A stretch of 5,731 nt of DNA from Planctomycetales bacterium (GCA_020054355.1 JAGVLI010000164.1:1-5731); one strand, 5' to 3'; counted from the first letter of the stretch, positions 1 to 5,731 are shown. Program-made: numbers and translations. The notes: generated by a model not told the origin, from the sequence alone.

Positions 1-1081
1 CGCCTTGCGTCCGGATGGGAGCCGCGGCGCCGGCCTTCCGGCGCACGACGAGCGCGGGCATCGCCGCCACCAGTTCCGCCGGCGTCTGGTAGCGGTCTTC
101 CGGCTTCTTGGCCAGCAGCTTCTTGACGATGGCCTCGACGTTGGCCGGCACGTCCGAGCGAAACTTGTACAGCGGCGGCGGCGCGTCGGTGTGGTGCTTG
201 AGCAGGGTTTCGTTCAGATTCTCGCCGCGGAACGGCGGCTGGCCGGTCAGCAGGAAGAAGAAGGTACACCCCAGGCTGTAGAGGTCCGCCCGGCAGTCCA
301 CGCCCCGGGCGTTCATCGCTTGCTCCGGGGCCAGGTAGCCCGGCGTCCCGACGACCGCGCCGACGCGAGTCAAGCCCTTGTCCGGCTCGTCGGTCGGGCC
401 TTGCAGCCGGGCCAGCCCCATGTCGAGAATCTTGACGATGCCCACCTGTTCGCCCGTACCCGTCGGCTTGGACAGCAGCAGGTTCGCCGGTTTGATGTCG
501 CGGTGGATCAGGCCCTTCTCGTGGGCATGCTGCAAGCCCTGCGCCGCCTGGCGGATGTACTCGCAGGCTTCCGCCACCGGCAGCGGCCCGGATTCCTTGA
601 CCAGCCGGGACAGGTCGATGCCTTCGACGTACTCCATCGCGAAGAACAGCGTATCGCCGATCTGGCCGGCGTCGAAGGCCGCCACGATGTTGGGATGGAC
701 CATCTGCGCGGCAGCGCGAATTTCCTGGTAGAAGCGCTGCACCGCCATGCTGCTGGCCAGCTTGTCCTTGCGGATGAGCTTGAGGGCGACGACCCGGCCC
801 ATCGCCGTGTGCGCGGCGCGGAAGACCTGGCCCATGCCGCCCTCGCCGATGCAATCCAGCAGGCGGTACGAACCGAGCACCAGTTCCTTGCCGTGGCCTT
901 GCAGGAGCTGCTTGGCCTGGTAGGCCGTCAGCCAGCCTTTCAGGATCAGTTCCTTGGCCAACGGCAGCCCGTCCGTCCCCTTGGCGAAAGGATGGCGCTG
1001 CGCTTCGTTCAGCTGGGCGGGCGTGAGCAACTGGCTGTCGCGCAGTTGTTGCAGGAAATCGCCGACCGTGTTGCTGACCAT
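1..1081 (-). CDS. Hanks-type Ser/Thr protein kinase, planctomycete type (C-terminus beyond the left edge)
   Basis: ATP-dependent Ser/Thr kinase; 360 residues are visible and the frame is still open at base 1. Residues 1-68 form a short N-terminal segment typical of planctomycete kinases (FLQQLRDSQLLTPAQ). The kinase domain follows: glycine loop GEGGMGQVF at 79-87, ATP-binding Lys101, likely helix-C Glu120, catalytic loop HRDIKPAN at 193-200 (Asp195, Asn200), metal-binding Asp220 in DMG instead of DFG, VGTPGYLAPE at 244-253, Asp266 and Arg330 of the C-lobe. All catalytic residues are present, so it should be active. The ATG at 1081 is preceded by GAGGAAG; an in-frame ATG at 1096 (adding MRGSA) also has an AGGAAG before it, so the start is ambiguous by five residues. 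Family members usually continue into a membrane helix or a sensor region (WD40, PQQ, SUMF1), which cannot be seen here. The ferredoxin gene lies upstream on the same strand; no substrate can be inferred. Confidence 0.93.
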   Translation of the reverse strand, partial: MVSNTVGDFLQQLRDSQLLTPAQLNEAQRHPFAKGTDGLPLAKELILKGWLTAYQAKQLLQGHGKELVLGSYRLLDCIGEGGMGQVFRAAHTAMGRVVALKLIRKDKLASSMAVQRFYQEIRAAAQMVHPNIVAAFDAGQIGDTLFFAMEYVEGIDLSRLVKESGPLPVAEACEYIRQAAQGLQHAHEKGLIHRDIKPANLLLSKPTGTGEQVGIVKILDMGLARLQGPTDEPDKGLTRVGAVVGTPGYLAPEQAMNARGVDCRADLYSLGCTFFFLLTGQPPFRGENLNETLLKHHTDAPPPLYKFRSDVPANVEAIVKKLLAKKPEDRYQTPAELVAAMPALVVRRKAGAAAPIRTQG

Positions 1082-1143
1082 CGCACTTCCTCGCATGGGC
1101 TTCCTGAGAGTTAAACCCGCCTGCCCTGGCGGAAGTTCCGTTC

Positions 1144-1182
1144 CCGCGCGAATGAACCGCTTCGATTTATCGTTTCGCGCGG
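1144..1182 (-). repeat. 9-bp inverted repeat between the ferredoxin and kinase genes
   Basis: CCGCGCGAA at 1144-1152 is the exact reverse complement of TTCGCGCGG at 1174-1182, with a 21-base loop that itself contains CGAT-TT-ATCG at 1163-1172. On the transcribed (minus) strand the hairpin begins 4 bases after the ferredoxin stop codon. No T-run follows, so it is not a canonical intrinsic terminator. It may act as a 3'-end stabilising or attenuating hairpin that separates ferredoxin expression from the kinase, or as a protein-binding site. The repeat is directly visible; its role is inferred. Confidence 0.5.
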
Positions 1183-1186
1183 CCGT

Positions 1187-1546
1187 CTACTTCGCCACCC
1201 AGGTCACGGGCGTCGGCTGCAAGTCATCCGTGGGTCGGCCGCCGGCATCCTTGCGCCCGCTGCCCGCCAACCGGCTGCTGGCCCGCACGCTCATGTCGTG
1301 GTCGCAGAGGATTTGACAGCTGAGCCGCACGCCGGTCAACCCACGGGCGGCAAGCACTTTCTGTTCCGCTTCCGTCATCCGGTCGGGTTCGCCCGCCAGG
1401 AACTCGACCCGACAGGTGGTGCAGCGGGCATTGCCGCCGCAAGCGTGCAGCTGATCGATCTTGGCATCGTCCTCCAGGGCCAGGACGAGCCGCTTCCCGG
1501 CCGGTACGTCGAAGGTGCCGGCGTTCTCCACGGTGAGCTTGGGCAT
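1187..1546 (-). CDS. [2Fe-2S] ferredoxin (2Fe-2S iron-sulfur cluster-binding protein)
   Basis: Small soluble electron carrier of 119 residues. The cluster ligands are visible as Cys36-x5-Cys42-x2-Cys45 (HACGGNARCTTC) and a fourth cysteine at 77 (VRLSCQ); this C-x5-C-x2-C...C arrangement matches plant/adrenodoxin-type ferredoxins. The N-terminal beta strands (PKLTVENAGTFDVPAGK) fit the beta-grasp fold. The Cys45-Cys77 gap has 31 residues. A fifth cysteine, Cys81, is not needed for the cluster. Residues from about 88 on form a polar, low-complexity tail beyond the usual fold. The ATG at 1546 has AAGGAA upstream at good spacing; the stop is TAG. The redox partner is unknown: no reductase, oxygenase or hydrogenase gene is in view. 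The kinase gene starts about 100 bases downstream on the same strand, so co-transcription is possible, but an inverted repeat lies between them. Confidence 0.88.
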   Translation of the reverse strand: MPKLTVENAGTFDVPAGKRLVLALEDDAKIDQLHACGGNARCTTCRVEFLAGEPDRMTEAEQKVLAARGLTGVRLSCQILCDHDMSVRASSRLAGSGRKDAGGRPTDDLQPTPVTWVAK

Positions 1547-1593
1547 GATGATTCCTTGTGGCTGAAGGCGTTCGAGGCGATGGCAGTCCCGCT

Positions 1594-1599
1594 ATTGTA
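1594..1599 (-). promoter_or_regulatory. Possible -10 element for the ferredoxin gene
   Basis: On the minus strand TACAAT (5 of 6 matches to TATAAT) lies about 48 bases upstream of the ferredoxin ATG, in an otherwise GC-rich stretch. I see no convincing -35 hexamer at 16-18 bases, so this is only a candidate. Confidence 0.25.
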
Positions 1600-1634
1600 T
1601 GGCCCGACGCTTCCACGGCACGCGCAAACGCCGG

Positions 1635-1732
1635 CGGACCAAACCTCGTAGGGTCCGCTGTGCGGACCATTGAAGTCCCGACAACATCAAGGTTAGTGGT
1701 CCGCACAGCGGACCCTACGGGAGTTTGGTCCG
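1635..1732. repeat. REPIN/BIME-like element: two inverted REP units
   Basis: The left arm 1635-1669 and right arm 1697-1732 are reverse complements except for a few bases near the middle (CTC against TCCC), with a 27-base spacer. Each arm contains a GTAG tetranucleotide (1648-1651; complement CTAC at 1715-1718) directly followed by a 7-bp hairpin GGTCCGC/GCGGACC with a 3-base loop (1652-1668 and 1698-1714). GTAG plus an adjacent palindrome is the known signature of REP elements mobilised by REP-associated tyrosine transposases (RAYT, Y1 family), and two inverted REPs make a REPIN. Outside the hairpins each arm carries a further GGACC/GGTCC half (1636-1640, 1727-1731) that could form a competing stem. 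No transposase is in the window, so the element would be non-autonomous. It sits in the divergent gap between the ferredoxin and transporter genes. Confidence 0.72.
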
Positions 1733-1841
1733 ATAGCTCCAAGTTATATAGCCAACTCGCCGCCGCCCGTGTTCAATAGCGGCGACGTGCTTCGCTCCGC
1801 GCCTCGTCGCCCAGTCGCCCACCGTCCACCTGGAGGATACC

Positions 1842-3749
1842 GTGAACGGCGCTCGCATCCGGCTGGCGTGCCTCTGGCTGTCGCAGACCGCCCGCGTGAC
1901 GGCCGACAACTGTTTGCGCATGTTCGTCATCTTGCTGGCAGCGCGGGCCGTGCCGGGCGGCAGCGAAACCGCCTGGTATCAGGTGACGCCCTATTTCATC
2001 CTGCCGTTCATTCTCCTTGCGCCGATCAATGGCGCGCTGGCCAACGGCCTGCAGCGCCGCTGGGTGCTGGCCGGCGCTTCGGCCTGGTGTCTGTTCCTGA
2101 CAGTGATCGTCCTCCTGGACCTGGACACCGCCCCGCAAACCGTCTCGGTCTGGTGCGCTGTCCTGTCGGCGAACATGCTGGGCGCTGCGGTCTACAGCCC
2201 GACGCGCTATGCGCTCCTGCCCGCCGCCGCCGAGGATGCCCGGCTGCCGTTGGCACGTGTCAATGGCTTGATTGAATTGGGAGGCGCGGCCGGGGTGGCG
2301 GGCGGCCTGCTGCTCGGCGTCGGCCTGTACGAGGTATCCTGGCCGGCGGGAAATCCTGCCGCCGTGGCCGTCATCTTGCTGCTGAACCTCGTGGCCGTGG
2401 TTGCAGCGCTGCCGGTGACTTTCCCGTCGGACGTGATCCGGCCGGAGCCGCCGCTCCGCGCCATGGCCGACTTCTTCCGAGACGCCGGCCGCATCTGGCA
2501 ACAGCGCGCCGCTCGCGCCAGTTTGCTCGGCTTCATGGGCCTGGTCGCCGTCGGCACCGGCGCCATTCTCGCGTACACCGATGCCTTCGATCCGGCGAAC
2601 GGCAAGACGCCCTTGATGGCAGCCCTGATCCTGGTCATGGTGGGGGCGGCGCTCGGCTCGTTCGTCGCCGGGTTGCAGGGCCATCCGTATCGCGCCATCG
2701 GCCTGATTCCGCTGGGCAGCATCGGTTTACTCGCTGCCCTGGTCTGGGCGCTGCTCGGCGCCGACCCCTTCTGGCCGAGCTTGTTGCTGGGCTTCATGGG
2801 CGGGTTGTTGAACGTGCCGTTGCGGGCGATCTATCAAGCAGCGGTGCCGGCGGATGCGCGCGGCAACGCGATGGCCGTCTCCAACACGGCGAATTACACC
2901 CTCATCGTCGTCCTGGCCGCCGCCATGGTTGCGCTGGTCCGTTTCGCCGGTCTGGAGCCGACGGGCCAGCTGGTGCTGCTGACAAGTGCGACCGCGCTGA
3001 CCGTGCTCGGCCTAGTCTGGGTGCTGCGTCGGCCGGGGCTGGAGCAATTCATGGAAGTGCTGGTCTGGCCGGTCTATCGCTTCCGCGCGGCGGGACCGGG
3101 CCTGGACCGGGTGCCATTGACGGGTCCGGTGCTGGTGATCGCCAACCATACGGCGTACCTCGATCCGCTCTGGGTCGGCAAGGTGCTGCCGCGGCGCATC
3201 ATTCCGATGATGACCAGCGTCTTTTACGACCTGCCCGTGATCCGTCAGTTGATGGTCTACGTGGTCGGCACCATTCGGGTGCAGGCGTCGGGCTATCGGC
3301 GGGAAGCGCCGGAACTGAAGGAAGCGATTGCCGCCCTGGACCGGGGCGAGTGCGTGGTGCTGTTCCCGGAAGGCCGGCTGCGGCAAGACCCCAAGCCATC
3401 GCTGCGCCGCTTCGGCCGGGGCGTCTGGCACATTCTCAACCAAAGGCCGCAAACGCCGGTGGTGGTGCTCTGGATCGAAGGCGGCTGGGGCAGCTTCTTT
3501 TCGTATCTCAACGGCCCGCCGATGAAAAACAAGCGCTTCGACTTCTGGCGGCACATCGCCATTGCCGTCAGCGAGTCGCAAGTGCTGGACGCCGAGACGC
3601 TGGCCGACCATCAGCGGACGCGAACCTACCTGAGGCGCGCGTGTCTGAAGGCGCGCGGCTACCTGGGGCTGGAAGTGCCGACGATGGCGGAGGAGAAGGA
3701 CGAGGAAGAGAATGCAGCGGTTAGCGACGCCGTGGAGAAGCGCGCGTGA
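1842..3749 (+). CDS. MFS transporter (LplT-like) fused to PlsC-type acyltransferase
   Basis: A 635-residue inner-membrane fusion. Residues 1 to about 395 contain about twelve hydrophobic segments, the usual MFS number, and resemble lysophospholipid transporter LplT. From about 420 to 600 there is a cytosolic PlsC/LPLAT domain: the H-x4-D motif NHTAYLDP (Asn435, His436, Asp441) and the phosphate-binding FPEGR (508-512). The tail after about 610 is rich in Glu and Lys and looks disordered. In E. coli, LplT flips lysophosphatidylethanolamine inward and Aas reacylates it. Here transport and acyltransfer are joined, but the AMP-binding acyl-ACP synthetase part of Aas is absent, so acyl groups must come from acyl-ACP or acyl-CoA, or a separate ligase. 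GTG is chosen as start because GGAGG at 1832-1836 lies 5 bases upstream and the protein starts just before the first membrane helix. Domain calls are firm; the lysophospholipid substrate is inferred. Confidence 0.9.
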   Translation: MNGARIRLACLWLSQTARVTADNCLRMFVILLAARAVPGGSETAWYQVTPYFILPFILLAPINGALANGLQRRWVLAGASAWCLFLTVIVLLDLDTAPQTVSVWCAVLSANMLGAAVYSPTRYALLPAAAEDARLPLARVNGLIELGGAAGVAGGLLLGVGLYEVSWPAGNPAAVAVILLLNLVAVVAALPVTFPSDVIRPEPPLRAMADFFRDAGRIWQQRAARASLLGFMGLVAVGTGAILAYTDAFDPANGKTPLMAALILVMVGAALGSFVAGLQGHPYRAIGLIPLGSIGLLAALVWALLGADPFWPSLLLGFMGGLLNVPLRAIYQAAVPADARGNAMAVSNTANYTLIVVLAAAMVALVRFAGLEPTGQLVLLTSATALTVLGLVWVLRRPGLEQFMEVLVWPVYRFRAAGPGLDRVPLTGPVLVIANHTAYLDPLWVGKVLPRRIIPMMTSVFYDLPVIRQLMVYVVGTIRVQASGYRREAPELKEAIAALDRGECVVLFPEGRLRQDPKPSLRRFGRGVWHILNQRPQTPVVVLWIEGGWGSFFSYLNGPPMKNKRFDFWRHIAIAVSESQVLDAETLADHQRTRTYLRRACLKARGYLGLEVPTMAEEKDEEENAAVSDAVEKRA

Positions 3750-3804
3750 GGTGCTGCCGCTGGTGCGCGGACTCAAGGATGGGACGACAACCCGTGATCT
3801 GTCG

Positions 3805-3834
3805 CTGACGGCGATTGAGCCCCTTTAGTAGAAT
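3805..3834 (+). promoter_or_regulatory. Probable sigma70-like promoter of the ATPase/TOPRIM operon
   Basis: CTGACG at 3805-3810 (4 of 6 to TTGACA) and TAGAAT at 3829-3834 (5 of 6 to TATAAT) are separated by 18 bases, in an AT-richer patch. Transcription would start near 3841, leaving a leader of about 70 bases before the ATG at 3911. The rest of the 3750-3910 gap shows no gene and no clear terminator for the upstream gene. Confidence 0.42.
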
Positions 3835-3910
3835 ACAAATGACCGCAGCCTGACGGAAACGAGGATTGCCCTGAATCTCGACTTGCCGGAGACTTGAAGA
3901 GGGTGCAAAT

Positions 3911-5050
3911 ATGCTGATCAAATGGCTAACTTTTGATGGGTTAAGAGGGTTTCAGCATTTTGAGATGCCCAACCTAGGGCGGATCAATCTGATCGTCGGG
4001 ACCAATAACTGTGGAAAGACAACGGTCCTGGAAGCAGTACAGATGCTCATCGCTGAGGGTGATGTATCGGCGATGTGGTCCGTGTTGACGAGACGTGGCG
4101 AGGAATTGTGGGACGAAGGTGACAGACGAGCGCGAAGTGCTGATGTCCGTCGGCTATTCAACGGCCACCAAATCGCACTGGGAAGTCGCTTTTCGATCCA
4201 AGGCTTGCTGGATGATACCAAGGCCGAATTTACCGCGAAAGTTAGAGAGTCATTGCAGGGGCAGAATCCAAACCAATCTCAGCTGTTTGAATTTGAAACA
4301 GAACGGGCACCTGTTGAAACAGAGCTTTTCATTCAGCCGGCGGCCTTGGCCTTAGAATGGAAAGGAAGGACGACCACAGAGGCCGCCTTTGAGCTGAATA
4401 GCAGAGGAGGGCTGACACTCGATTCTCTCAGGCGAGCCTCGTCGCCAGTGCGGAGCATTGAACGAAGTGTTACTCGCTTCATTACGGCTGCGGCGCTGTC
4501 CACTGAAACCGTTATTGAGTACTTTGAGGATATTGTCCTAACCCCCGAAGAGAATCTCGTGATTGAGGCACTAAGAATAATTGAACCTACCATTGAAAGA
4601 CTGGCGTCGAGTGGCGGCGAGCGACTTCGGAGCGCAATTCGGCCAGGCGCGCGCGGCGGCATGCTGGTGCGCTGCACCGGCGTTCAGAATCGCATACCCA
4701 TCGGCAGCATGGGCGACGGCATTTGGCGGATGCTGGGATTGGCGCTGTCATTAGTCCAAACGGAGAACGGAATTCTATTGATCGATGAGATTGATACTGG
4801 ATTACATTACTCCGTAATGTCCGATATGTGGAAATTGGTGTACGCTACCGCGAAACGGCTGAATGTTCAAGTGTTTGCAACGACTCACAGCCGAGATTGT
4901 TATGAGAGTCTGGCAGTCATCTGTCGCAGTGAGGTATCCAATGACAGTGAAGTGACGATTCAGCGCCTCGAGCGCGGCAAGGCAAAAGCCATCCAGTACA
5001 GCGAGCAAGAAATTGTTGCTGCTGCCGAGCGAGGAATGGAGGTGCGCTGA
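3911..5050 (+). CDS. AAA ATPase of the OLD/SMC-like (AAA_15/AAA_21) class
   Basis: A 379-residue ABC-type ATPase related to OLD-family and RecF-like proteins. The N-terminus (IKWLTFDGLRGFQHFEMP) is the beta strand typical of this class, followed by Walker A GTNNCGKT at 30-37. The signature-like SMGDG lies at 266-270, Walker B ILLIDE at 288-293 with catalytic Glu293, and a switch histidine in ATTHSRD at 326. The 39-265 stretch is an inserted region, partly helical, that probably carries dimerisation or sensing functions. The motif set is complete, so ATP hydrolysis and ATP-driven dimerisation are expected. Unlike single-chain OLD nucleases there is no TOPRIM domain on this chain; the next gene supplies one. 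The ATG is preceded by GAGGG with 7 bases spacing. GC content is clearly lower than in the genes to the left. The pairing resembles the ATPase of PARIS (AriA) with its TOPRIM partner; a role in anti-phage defence or DNA processing is inference. Confidence 0.88.
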   Translation: MLIKWLTFDGLRGFQHFEMPNLGRINLIVGTNNCGKTTVLEAVQMLIAEGDVSAMWSVLTRRGEELWDEGDRRARSADVRRLFNGHQIALGSRFSIQGLLDDTKAEFTAKVRESLQGQNPNQSQLFEFETERAPVETELFIQPAALALEWKGRTTTEAAFELNSRGGLTLDSLRRASSPVRSIERSVTRFITAAALSTETVIEYFEDIVLTPEENLVIEALRIIEPTIERLASSGGERLRSAIRPGARGGMLVRCTGVQNRIPIGSMGDGIWRMLGLALSLVQTENGILLIDEIDTGLHYSVMSDMWKLVYATAKRLNVQVFATTHSRDCYESLAVICRSEVSNDSEVTIQRLERGKAKAIQYSEQEIVAAAERGMEVR

Positions 5051-5052
5051 CA

Positions 5053-5637
5053 ATGCCCAAGCCCAATCCCAAAAGGTTGCTCGTTGAAGGCGCGGAAGAC
5101 AGGCGGGTGATCCCATTTTTCATGGAGAACTTCATTTCTTGGGGTGATACAAAATCCGCTTGGCCCGTTGAAATCGAATCGTTCAATGGCATCGAGGACA
5201 TGCTGAAGCCCGGAGTTATCGAGGCCGAACTCAAGACTTCCGGACTGCGAGCGTTGGGCGTAATCGTGGACGCGAACGATCATCCTGCGCAACGATGGAG
5301 ACGAATCAGGGAGCGCGCCATCGCGGCTGTCCCTGCTTTGCCCAATGATATTCCCGAAACAGGACTGGTTGCAATCAACACCGATGGACTGCGGTTTGGT
5401 GCTTGGCTCATGCCGGACAATCGATCTCGCGGAATGCTGGAGACGTTTCTGAGTTTGTTTATTCCGCCAGAGGGGCAGCTGCTGTGGACGTATGCCCAGG
5501 CCAAATGTGGTGAAGCAAAAAATCATGGTGCCAGTTACAAGGAGGTCCATGCCGACAAGGCAAGAATACATACTTGGCTCGCTTGGCAGGACGATCCTGG
5601 TCAATCGCTTCATCTTGCTGTGCTGGCTCGAACGTAA
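5053..5637 (+). CDS. DUF3226-family TOPRIM-like protein, partner of the ATPase
   Basis: A 194-residue soluble protein that I recognise as DUF3226 from LLVEGAEDRRVIPF (9-22), LMPDNRSRGMLETFL (119-133) and KARIHTWLAWQDDPG (169-183). The fold is TOPRIM-like: Glu12 in VEG is the motif-1 acid, and the second acidic motif is VIVDANDH with Asp73 and Asp76. Related TOPRIM proteins are nucleases or toxins (OLD, AriB of PARIS), so a metal-dependent nuclease activated by the ATPase is a reasonable guess, not shown. The ATG lies 2 bases after the ATPase stop, with GGAGGT at 5038-5043 inside the end of the ATPase gene, so the two are translationally coupled. Oddities: DxD is replaced by D-A-N-D, and the protein stops soon after the HTWLAWQ motif, where family members as I remember them continue another 20-30 residues. 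None of the other plus-strand frames restores such a tail, so this is not a simple frameshift. Confidence 0.8.
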   Translation: MPKPNPKRLLVEGAEDRRVIPFFMENFISWGDTKSAWPVEIESFNGIEDMLKPGVIEAELKTSGLRALGVIVDANDHPAQRWRRIRERAIAAVPALPNDIPETGLVAINTDGLRFGAWLMPDNRSRGMLETFLSLFIPPEGQLLWTYAQAKCGEAKNHGASYKEVHADKARIHTWLAWQDDPGQSLHLAVLART

Positions 5638-5731
5638 TCGTTCACACCCTGGGATAGTTTTTTGAGCAGCAGGGACTTGCCGCGCAGCTGCACACTTCCG
5701 ACAACGGCAGTATGACTTTGGAGATCACGGA
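5610..5731 (-). CDS. Possible C-terminal end of a convergent gene (partial, unrecognised)
   Basis: On the minus strand one frame is open from the right edge to a TGA at 5612-5610, giving 39 residues that include SVQLRGKSLLLKKLSQGV, a composition that looks protein-like (basic, alternating hydrophobic). It would overlap the 3' end of the TOPRIM-like gene by 28 bases, tail to tail. I do not recognise it. An open run of this length occurs by chance fairly often, so it may not be a gene. No other gene signal is seen in 5638-5731. Confidence 0.22.
   Translation of the reverse strand, partial: RDLQSHTAVVGSVQLRGKSLLLKKLSQGVNDYVRASTAR

Noticed and set aside
5..1114. Long open frame on the plus strand across the kinase region
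   Set aside because: It is antisense to the kinase, is rich in Arg, Gln, Leu and Val without any recognisable motif, and exists because of strong GC3 bias in the real gene on the other strand.
1744..1750. TTATATA as a -10 box for the transporter gene
   Set aside because: The AT-rich patch stands out, but no -35 hexamer occurs at acceptable spacing; the nearest (TTGGTC at 1725-1730) is only 13 bases away and poor.
1757..1785. Short inverted repeat TCGCCGC/GCGGCGA with a 15-base loop upstream of the transporter
   Set aside because: A 7-bp GC-only match is expected by chance in this composition, and there is no T-run or position that suggests a function.
1773..2797. Long minus-strand open frames opposite the transporter
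   Set aside because: The plus-strand frame has a clear MFS fold and ribosome-binding site; the antisense products are low-complexity and lack any domain.
3740..3775. Possible terminator hairpin CGCGC...GCGCG after the transporter gene
   Set aside because: Only a 5-bp stem with a long loop and no T-run.
3012..3776. Minus-strand open frame of 254 codons opposite the acyltransferase domain
   Set aside because: The plus strand carries the PlsC motifs NHTAYLD and FPEGR; the antisense protein is His/Arg/Pro-rich and unrecognisable.
3880..5682. 9-base direct repeat GACTTGCCG at 3880-3888 and 5674-5682 flanking the ATPase/TOPRIM operon, as a possible target duplication
   Set aside because: It is short, lies downstream of the putative promoter rather than at an evident junction, and has no accompanying terminal inverted repeats; a chance match after scanning for repeats is likely enough.
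1..5731. CRISPR array, tRNA or rRNA gene
   Set aside because: No regularly spaced direct repeats and no tRNA- or rRNA-like segments were found by reading both strands.

Overview
The window reads as chromosomal DNA of a planctomycete, most likely of the Gemmata/Gemmatales type. The evidence is the leftmost gene: a Hanks-type Ser/Thr kinase with the short N-terminal region, 'GEGGMG' loop, HRDIKPAN catalytic loop and DMG (not DFG) metal-binding motif that I associate with the large planctomycete kinase families. The left two thirds are GC-rich and strongly GC3-biased. The assignment rests on family recognition only; there is no rRNA or other taxonomic marker here.

Layout. (a) 1-1081, minus strand: 5' part of the kinase gene, which runs off the left edge. 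(b) 1187-1546, minus: a [2Fe-2S] ferredoxin of about 119 residues, upstream of and co-directional with the kinase, with a 9-bp inverted repeat between the two. (c) 1547-1841: divergent intergenic region holding a 98-bp two-armed inverted repeat. It is built from two oppositely oriented REP-like units, each a GTAG tetranucleotide plus a 7-bp hairpin, so it has REPIN/BIME architecture. (d) 1842-3749, plus: a membrane fusion protein, a 12-helix MFS transporter of the LplT type joined to a PlsC glycerolipid acyltransferase domain. This looks like a phospholipid transport and reacylation protein without the acyl-ACP synthetase domain of Aas-type fusions. (e) 3750-3910: intergenic, with a plausible sigma70-like promoter. 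(f) 3911-5050 and 5053-5637, plus: a tightly coupled two-gene operon encoding an OLD/SMC-like AAA ATPase and a DUF3226-type, TOPRIM-like protein. (g) 5638-5731: no secure gene; one frame on the minus strand is open to the right edge and may be the end of a convergent gene.

The most interesting part is the operon in (f). An ABC/OLD-like ATPase next to a separate small TOPRIM-like protein is the logic of OLD-family and PARIS (AriA/AriB) anti-phage systems. The two genes are visibly less GC-rich than everything to their left, as expected of a transferred accessory or defence module. Calling it a defence system is inference. The small partner also appears to end about 20-30 residues earlier than I remember for its family, and carries D-A-N-D where TOPRIM proteins usually have D-x-D, so the module may be altered or decaying.
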